Shown here: positions 59,161 through 64,000 of the stretch, piece after piece
How the letters are laid out: each line of letters begins with the position of its first letter
Position numbering within the stretch: position 1 is the stretch's first letter
From: Candidatus Methylomirabilota bacterium
GTDB lineage: Bacteria; Methylomirabilota; Methylomirabilia; Rokubacteriales; CSP1-6
Direction of reading: 5' to 3'
Assembly: GCA_036002485.1 (NCBI GenBank)
Contig: DASYTI010000001.1
Coordinates: 62,001 to 126,000, forward strand
DNA length: 64,000 nucleotides
Notes under the pieces: model-generated
Database searches by the model: none
What the model was told of the DNA's origin: nothing
The model's input: the letters and a program-made list of their open reading frames with translations, nothing else
Made by a program: the position numbers and the translations under genes

Positions 59161-59179
59161 TGATTATCTCAAATAATCA
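59161..59179. promoter_or_regulatory. 19-bp palindrome, candidate operator
   Basis: TGATTAT-CTCAA-ATAATCA: perfect 7-bp arms with a 5-nt centre, 18 bp upstream of the -35 of the small zinc-finger gene, in an AT-rich island (59110-59190). Typical geometry for a dimeric regulator; the small zinc protein itself or a global regulator could bind. Confidence 0.55.
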
Positions 59180-59372
59180 GGTAGTTAGGTAGAACGGAAC
59201 GGATCAGCCACCCGAAGATGCCGAACCGCTTGGCAACGGCGGAGCCGGGCGCCGGACGCCGCGCCCCCCTTGCGCCACCACCGGGGACGCGCTACTAAAA
59301 ACTCCTGGTAGAGCGTCACCGCCGTGTGACGTTCCGGCGACACGGACCGGCTACCTGCGACAGGAGAAGCAC

Positions 59373-59585
59373 GTGTTCATCAAAACTCGGGGCTACAGCT
59401 CGTCTCGATCGAGCCTACGGAACGACGCTCAAGCAACCAAGCAGGCCACAGCCCGCCGTGGAGGCCGAACCATCGTGCGCTTCGCCAAGGACCTGAAGGC
59501 CGTCGACGTGATGCTCGCGCGTCCCGACCATCACGAGGTGGCCGTGCTCGAATCGCTGGAGGATGTCTGGCTCGGCGTGCGATAG
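59373..59585 (+). CDS. Small hypothetical protein upstream of a VOC gene
   Basis: 70 aa from GTG at 59373, preceded by AGGAG at 6-nt spacing. Basic, Ser/Thr/Arg-rich N-terminal half and an acidic end ('LARPDHHEVAVLESLEDVW'). No recognisable family. It ends 31 bp before the VOC gene and may be its leader gene or a remnant of a longer gene. The good ribosome-binding site is the main support. Confidence 0.4.
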   Translation: MFIKTRGYSSSRSSLRNDAQATKQATARRGGRTIVRFAKDLKAVDVMLARPDHHEVAVLESLEDVWLGVR

Positions 59586-59616
59586 TGGCGGCGAACCGAC
59601 CACAGGAGGCGCGACG

Positions 59617-60153
59617 ATGGCGAACCCGGCGGAGACACCGCTTCCCTTCCACCTCCGTAAGATCGGCCACGTCGTGCTCAACGTCACCGACCTCGAGGCG
59701 GCGGTGCGCTTTTATACCGAGCTGCTCGGCCTCGAGGTGAGCGATCGGTATCCGGACAGCATGGTGCCGGGGGGCATGGTCTTTCTCCGCTGCAATCCCG
59801 ACCACCACGGCGTCGCCCTCGTCGGGGGCGCCCAGCGGATGGACGCGAGCAGCCTGAATCATTTCGCGTTCGAAGTGGGGACGCTCGACGAGGTCTTCCG
59901 GGCGCGCGCGTGGCTCGGCAAGCACGGCATTCCCCTCGTCTTCGAGGGGCGCCGGCGGGCCGGCTGCCAGATCGCGGTGGAGTTCAGAGACCCCGACGGG
60001 AACAACCTGGAGATCTACTGGAACATCGACCAGGTCGGCACCAACGCGGCGGCGCGCCCTTCGAGCGAATGGCGCCAGGCGCGCACCCTCGAGGACGCGG
60101 TGGCCAACCCGGTAGCGGGCCAGCGCCTTCCCCCCGTCTCCGATTTCCGATAG
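59617..60153 (+). CDS. VOC-family (glyoxalase/extradiol dioxygenase-like) protein
   Basis: 178 aa from ATG at 59617 with AGGAGG 7 nt upstream (59604-59609). Two beta-alpha-beta-beta-beta modules; metal ligands probably His in 'IGHVVLNVTDLE', His in 'SLNHFAFEV' and Glu in 'NNLEIYWN'. 'ARFY'-like 'AAVRFYTELLGLEVSDRYPD' is the usual start of the fold. Possibly a ring-cleaving dioxygenase or a glyoxalase/epimerase-type enzyme; substrate unknown. Confidence 0.88.
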   Translation: MANPAETPLPFHLRKIGHVVLNVTDLEAAVRFYTELLGLEVSDRYPDSMVPGGMVFLRCNPDHHGVALVGGAQRMDASSLNHFAFEVGTLDEVFRARAWLGKHGIPLVFEGRRRAGCQIAVEFRDPDGNNLEIYWNIDQVGTNAAARPSSEWRQARTLEDAVANPVAGQRLPPVSDFR

Positions 60154-60205
60154 CGGCGGCCGCCCTCGACGGGCCCCGGCTTCCCCGCCACCACCGGCGA
60201 GGGGT

Positions 60206-60444
60206 CTGTCCAGGTAATTCCCCTGCCGTCGCGAGAAGGAGTGTTCCGTTTCGAGCGCCGGCTTCGCCGGCGCAGTTCTCAGATTGCTCGCCTCGGACGG
60301 CGGGGCTTCCTCATACGGCTCGCCTCGCACGCGGGGGCCCCCAGCCCCCGGCCGTGCTGCGGCTCGTACCGCGCCCGCGACGTCCTGCGGCTCGCACTGC
60401 GTCGGGGGGAGGTTTCGGAAGGGGGGCGGAGCCCCCTCCGAGCT
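60206..60444 (-). repeat. Three-part dispersed repeat, copy 6 (family B), long form
   Basis: On the minus strand it starts 4 nt after the TGA of the second VOC gene (TGA-GTAG-CTCGGAGG), then the G-rich hairpin, an expanded middle module that includes a CGGCGGGGC and a GCGACGTCCTGCGG segment (related to the hyuB insert), hairpin GCGCCGGC-GAA-GCCGGCGC, and a tail ending near 60206. Longest copy (about 240 bp). It fills the gap between two convergent VOC genes. Confidence 0.85.
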
Positions 60445-60446
60445 AC

Positions 60447-60902
60447 TCAGGCCTCGAAGACCAGCGGGGCGTCGCGATCGCCGCGGCCCTGGCGGAACAG
60501 CTCCCGGGCGTGGGGCAGCTCGTAGTAGATCTCGAGCAGGTTGCCGTCCGGATCGTGGAAGTAGAGGCTCTTCTGGCTGACGTGATCCACCGCCCGGACT
60601 ATCGTGACATCGTTCGCCTGGAGCGTGAGATAGGCGTCTTTGAGCGCCTGCTCGCTGTCGACGAGGAACGCGACGTGGCGGACGCCCACCGCGCCGGGCG
60701 GGGGCGCCGGCGCGGGCTGGTCATCGGGGACCGGGAAGAGGTCGATGGTGTGGCTCAGTCCCTCGAGCGCCATGAACACGCCCCCGTGCTCGGGGTCCTC
60801 CTCGACGACCTCGAAGCCGAGCAGGGTGGAGTAGAACTTCCGGGAGCGCTCGACGTCAGCCACCCGCAGCGCCACGTGACCGATTCGCGCAAGCTTGATC
60901 AT
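60447..60902 (-). CDS. VOC-family protein, glyoxalase I-like
   Basis: 151 aa. Metal-ligand candidates: His in 'RIGHVALRVADVERS', Glu in 'GGVFMALEGLSHTIDLF' region, His in 'VRHVAFLVDSEQAL', Glu in 'GNLLEIYYELP'. Single VOC domain pair. Upstream 60 bp to the HyuB gene. It is convergent to the other VOC gene across repeat copy 6. Substrate unknown. Confidence 0.88.
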   Translation of the reverse strand: MIKLARIGHVALRVADVERSRKFYSTLLGFEVVEEDPEHGGVFMALEGLSHTIDLFPVPDDQPAPAPPPGAVGVRHVAFLVDSEQALKDAYLTLQANDVTIVRAVDHVSQKSLYFHDPDGNLLEIYYELPHARELFRQGRGDRDAPLVFEA

Positions 60903-60963
60903 GGCTTCCTCCGCTGTCCTTAGGGTCGACGCCTGTCGACTCTAAGGCGCGGACGATGTGAAA

Positions 60964-62793
60964 TCAAGGATGGCCTGTCGAGGACGAGGCCGAGGCCGTC
61001 TGCACGCCCAGCTTGGCCCTGAGTCTCGCCGTTTCCTCGGCCAGAACTTTCCCCTCGGCGACATCGATCACCACCCCGTACTCCCGTCGCGCATAGTCGG
61101 CGGTCAGCTTCTCCTCCCGCACGTCCTTGAGCACGAGGGCGGGATCGCGGGCGAGCGGATCGCCCCATCCGCCCGCCCCGGCGAGGAGATGGCGGAAGAC
61201 ATCGCCCTCGCGGATCTCCAGCGTGCACTTGCTCGGCAGCTGGCGCGGGTCGGTATCAGGATTGAGGATATTGTCGGAGGGCGTGCCCGCCCGACCTCCC
61301 GCGAGGCCATAGGGCAGAAAGCGCCGGCGATCGGTCCGGAGCTGGAGCGTGCCCGTCGCCTCCAGGAAGCGATACTGGCGGACAACGGCCAGGCCGCCGC
61401 GATGCTTGCCGGCCCCGCCCGAGTCCGGCACATACCCATAGCGCTCGATACGGAGCGGATACTCGGACTCGATCACCTCGATGGGGTTGTTCGAGAAGTT
61501 GACCACGCTCGAGCTGCAGGCGTCGACGCCGTCCTTGGCGGGACGCCCGCCCCAGGAGCCGAAGAGAAATTCCAGGAAGACGAACGGGCGCCGCTCGCGG
61601 TCGTAGCCGCCGAAGCTGACCCCGGTGTCTCCGCCCACCTCGCAGGCGAACACACGATCGGGCGCGATCTGGGCGAGGGCGCCGAAGAGCGCATTGGCGA
61701 GCCGGAACCCCGTCAAGCCGCGCGCGGCCACCGCGGCCGGCATGACCGGGTTGACGATGGTGCCGGGCGGGGCGATGACCTCGATGGGGCGGAAGTAGCC
61801 CTCGTTGTTCGGCGGGTCGCCGCCGATCAGGTGGCGCACCGTCGCGTACACGGCGGACTTGGTGAAGGGCAGCGGCGAGTTGATGCCGCCCCGCACCTGG
61901 GGCGCCGAGCCGGTGAAGTCCGCGATCATTCGATCGCCCTCGACGGTGAGGGCGACCTTGAGGGGAATGGGATCGGGATCAATGCCATCGTCGTCGATCC
62001 AGTCGGTGAACTCGTAGGTGCCATCGGGCATCTTGGCGATGGCCGTCCGCGCGAGCCGCTCGGCCTGCGCGAGCAGCGTCCTGGTACAGGTCTGGAAGCG
62101 CTCGGGGCCGTGCTGGGCGAGCAACTTGAGATAGGCGCGCTCGCCGGTGAGGCAGGCGGCCACCTGGGAGCGCACGTCTCCCAGCACCTGACGCGGCACG
62201 CGCACGTTTCGGTCGATGAGCTCGAACACCGCCTCCACCGGCCCCTCCGCCGTGTAGAGCTTGATGGCGGGGATCCGCAGCCCTTCCTGAAAGATCTCGG
62301 TGGCGTCACAGCCATTGCCGCCGGGAGTCTTGCCGCCCACGTCGAGCTGATGGCCGATGCTGACCGACCAGCCGACGAGACGGTCGTCCAAGTCTTGCGA
62401 GCTGCAGGACGTCGCGGGGCTGGGGCCCCGCCGTCCGAGGCGAGCGGATTCCAAGAAGATCGGCTTGAAGATGTAAAAGTCCGGCAGATGGGTGCCGCCC
62501 TCGTAAGGATCGTTCAGGATGAAGACATCGCCCGGATGCGTCCGCCCCGCGAACTTCTGGCGCACGCGGGCCATGGCGTCCGGGATGGAGCCCAGGTGAA
62601 GGGGCAGGGTCAGCCCCTGGGCGATGAGCCGCCCCTCCGCGTCGCAGAGCGCGCAGGACATGTCCATGGCGTTCTTGAGGTTGTTCGAGTACGCGGTGCG
62701 CACGAGCGCGATGGCCATCTCGTCCACGATGGTGTCCAGCGCGTTCTTGATCAGCTCGAGCAGGATCGGGTCGCTCAGCTCGCGCGTTGCCAT
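60964..62793 (-). CDS. Hydantoinase B/oxoprolinase family protein with in-frame repeat insertion
   Basis: 609 aa from ATG at 62793. HyuB features: 'DPILLELIKNALDTIVDEM', 'HPGDVFILNDPYEGGTHLPD', 'SIGHQLDVGGKTPGGNG', 'LFGSWGGRPAKDGVDA', 'GGAGKHRGGLAVVRQY'. Between 'FYIFKPIFLE' and 'RLVGWSVSIGHQ' there are about 22 extra residues (~115-137), an Arg/Ser/Gly-rich stretch with two Cys, encoded by DNA nearly identical to the middle of repeat copy 2. Homologues have only 3-4 residues there. The frame is kept. ATP-dependent hydrolysis or carboxylation of a cyclic amide or ketone with HyuA is expected; whether the insertion is tolerated is unknown. Confidence 0.85.
   Translation of the reverse strand: MATRELSDPILLELIKNALDTIVDEMAIALVRTAYSNNLKNAMDMSCALCDAEGRLIAQGLTLPLHLGSIPDAMARVRQKFAGRTHPGDVFILNDPYEGGTHLPDFYIFKPIFLESARLGRRGPSPATSCSSQDLDDRLVGWSVSIGHQLDVGGKTPGGNGCDATEIFQEGLRIPAIKLYTAEGPVEAVFELIDRNVRVPRQVLGDVRSQVAACLTGERAYLKLLAQHGPERFQTCTRTLLAQAERLARTAIAKMPDGTYEFTDWIDDDGIDPDPIPLKVALTVEGDRMIADFTGSAPQVRGGINSPLPFTKSAVYATVRHLIGGDPPNNEGYFRPIEVIAPPGTIVNPVMPAAVAARGLTGFRLANALFGALAQIAPDRVFACEVGGDTGVSFGGYDRERRPFVFLEFLFGSWGGRPAKDGVDACSSSVVNFSNNPIEVIESEYPLRIERYGYVPDSGGAGKHRGGLAVVRQYRFLEATGTLQLRTDRRRFLPYGLAGGRAGTPSDNILNPDTDPRQLPSKCTLEIREGDVFRHLLAGAGGWGDPLARDPALVLKDVREEKLTADYARREYGVVIDVAEGKVLAEETARLRAKLGVQTASASSSTGHP
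62383..62451 (-). repeat. Repeat B fragment inserted in frame within hyuB-like gene
   Basis: Positions 62401-62445 match 22309-22353 (middle of repeat copy 2) at 42 of 45 bases (my count). The interruption encodes residues ~115-137 of the protein, at a surface-loop position between two conserved motifs. Its length is a multiple of three, so the gene stays open. Confidence 0.8.
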
Positions 62794-62799
62794 TTCAGA

Positions 62800-62936
62800 C
62801 TCGGAGGGGGGCTTCGCCCCCCTTCCGAAACCTCCCCCCGTAAATTGTCGCCACAGGTACGGACTTGCCCGACCGTCGGGCGCGAAGGCGCCTCGACGGC
62901 GAACCAGTGATTGCGCCGGCAAAGCCGGCGCTCGAG
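62800..62936 (+). repeat. Three-part dispersed repeat, copy 7 (family B), next to a start codon
   Basis: CTCGGAGGGGGGC-TTC-GCCCCCC hairpin starts 7 bp from the ATG of the HyuB gene; then CTTCCGAAACCTCCCCCC, about 70 bp of other sequence and hairpin GCGCCGGC-AAA-GCCGGCGC with CTCGAGC (to 62936). Unlike the other six, its G-rich end faces a start codon (of the minus-strand hyuB), in the gap between the hyuA stop and the hyuB start. Confidence 0.8.
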
Positions 62937-62973
62937 CACGACAGCATCATATGTGCTCCCTCCGTCCGGTGCG

Positions 62974-64000
62974 TTATGCCGCCGTGTCGATCACGATATT
63001 GCCGTGGGCGTCGAGGTGCACGGGGCAGTCCGGCGGCACGAGGGTGGTCGCGTCGTATTCGTCTATGAGCAAGGGCCCGGGCCGCGGCCGCGCGTCGAGA
63101 TCCTCTCGCCCGATGACGGGCGTGCGGATCACGCCGTGGCCGGGGCCGAAGTAGGCCTCGCGCTCGCCGCCGCGGGCCCGCGTGCCGGGTATGAAGCGGG
63201 TCTCGCGACGCATGTCCGTGGCCCGGCGAACGCGCGCGGTCAGCCGCAGGTTGACGATCTGGATGGGGTCGCCCTCGGCCTTGTGGCCGTAGGTGCGCTC
63301 GTGCTCCTTGTCGAAGGCCTCGGCGAGCCGGCTGATCGCGTCGATGCCGATGGCGGCGGGCCCCAGGGGCACGGCCAGCTCGAAGGACTGCCCCTGGTAC
63401 TTGAGATCCGCGCTGCGCTCGATCTCCACGCGGTCGGCGCCATAACCTTGAGCGCTCAGCAGAGATTCCGCCTCCCTCTCGAGCGAGGCGAGGGCCTCCA
63501 CGAGGTCGCGCGGCTCGAGGCCGGCGAGCGGCCGGAGGAAGGTCCGCACGAGGTGATGCTCCATCTCCGCCTCGAGCAGCCCGAGCGCGCTCCACACCCC
63601 GGGCGCGGGCGGCACCAGCACCCTCGCGATCTCGAGGGAGCGGGCCATCTCCGCCGCGAAGAGTGGTCCGTTGCCGCCGAAGGCGATCAGGGTGAACTCC
63701 TGCGGGTCGCGCCCGCGCTCGATGGTGACGGCGCGGACCGCGCGCGCCATGCCCGCGCAGCCGAGCAGGTATACTCCGTGGGCCGCCTCCAAGAGTTCGA
63801 GGCCGAGCGGCGCGCCCACCTGCTCGGACACGACGCGCCGGGCCTTGTCGGCGTGCAGGGTAAGGCCGCTCGGGAGGCGCTCGGGATGGAGATAGCCGAG
63901 GCAGACATTGGCATCGGTCAGCGTCGCCTCGGTGCCGCCGAGGCCGTAGCAGACGGGCCCGGGCACGGCCCCCGCGCTCCGAGGCCCCACGTGAAGCGCG
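62974..64000 (-). CDS. Hydantoinase A/oxoprolinase family protein, C-terminal part (cut by window end)
   Basis: At least 341 residues; the 5' part lies beyond base 64000. 'LHVGPRSAGAVPGPVCYGLGG' (near the window edge), 'VTIERGRDPQEFTLIAFGGNGPL' and 'SALGLLEAEMEHHLVRTFLRPL' are HyuA motifs of the ASKHA ATPase-fold hydantoinase/oxoprolinase/acetophenone carboxylase group. The C-terminus has the beta-rich domain ending 'LDAHGNIVIDTAA'. Upstream partner of the HyuB gene. Confidence 0.9.
   Translation of the reverse strand, partial: ALHVGPRSAGAVPGPVCYGLGGTEATLTDANVCLGYLHPERLPSGLTLHADKARRVVSEQVGAPLGLELLEAAHGVYLLGCAGMARAVRAVTIERGRDPQEFTLIAFGGNGPLFAAEMARSLEIARVLVPPAPGVWSALGLLEAEMEHHLVRTFLRPLAGLEPRDLVEALASLEREAESLLSAQGYGADRVEIERSADLKYQGQSFELAVPLGPAAIGIDAISRLAEAFDKEHERTYGHKAEGDPIQIVNLRLTARVRRATDMRRETRFIPGTRARGGEREAYFGPGHGVIRTPVIGREDLDARPRPGPLLIDEYDATTLVPPDCPVHLDAHGNIVIDTAA

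Noticed and set aside
62794-62922. N-terminal extension of the HyuB frame
   Set aside because: It translates repeat copy 7 and is not part of the family; the ATG at 62793 begins the conserved sequence.

Overview
The window is about 64 kb of very G+C-rich bacterial DNA, with G/C third positions in nearly every gene and many GTG starts. It is tightly packed, and many genes overlap by 1-4 nt. The organism looks diderm: it has an MlaC-type phospholipid-transport protein, a YejM/LapC-like inner-membrane protein, a YidC with a large periplasmic domain, and several signal-peptide proteins. The content fits an uncultivated soil or subsurface lineage such as Candidatus Rokubacteria (Methylomirabilota). 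Typical elements are many luciferase-like flavin/F420 oxidoreductases, branched-chain amino-acid-type ABC transport, CoA transferases, hydantoinase/oxoprolinase genes and dispersed intergenic repeats. That placement is inference; no rRNA or ribosomal protein gene is present to test it. I saw no rRNA, tRNA, CRISPR array, prophage or complete insertion sequence.

Layout. 0-11 kb is a run of minus-strand catabolic genes: LLM oxidoreductase, two SDRs, CaiB-type CoA transferase, crotonase, 2OG-Fe(II) oxygenase and acyl-CoA dehydrogenase. It also holds two exporters, a catalytically dead-looking archaemetzincin relative and an internally deleted enolase-superfamily gene. 11.3-15.9 kb is a complete Liv-type ABC importer (binding protein, LivH, LivM, LivG, LivF). 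16.1-19.8 kb is a MurNAc/peptidoglycan-salvage set: murQ diverging from namZ-nagZ. 19.8-22.3 kb has a DHA2 exporter and an alpha/beta hydrolase. 22.5-29.3 kb is a probable cell-envelope phosphodiester locus: YidC paralogue, YejM/LapC-like sulfatase-fold protein, TagF-like transferase, small DPGTGS membrane protein, PhyH-type oxygenase and a divergent nucleotidyltransferase. 29.6-37.4 kb is mixed transport and metabolism (CDF, SSS, MlaC, BadF-type kinase, APC permease, amidohydrolase, Ldh-type dehydrogenase). 37.7-41.0 kb is one large hybrid sensor kinase. 41.1-44.6 kb is an adenosylcobalamin mutase operon whose layout and active-site residues point to 2-hydroxyisobutyryl-CoA mutase. 44.8-51 kb holds a phosphoesterase, a LarA-like protein, an IS1380-like transposase remnant, a diiron oxygenase with a methyltransferase, and an LLM enzyme. 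51-64 kb holds further LLM enzymes, a four-rhodanese protein, an AI-2E permease, VOC proteins and a HyuB/HyuA pair cut by the window end.

Most notable observations: (1) a directional three-part repeat, present seven times, whose G-rich hairpin end abuts a stop codon in six of seven copies; a 45-nt piece of the same element sits in frame inside the hyuB-like gene; (2) the envelope locus at 22.5-29.3 kb; (3) an archaemetzincin homologue that has lost HExxH; (4) the HCM-like operon; (5) a small C2HC zinc-finger-like gene behind a near-consensus, apparently leaderless promoter and a 19-bp palindrome in an AT-rich island.
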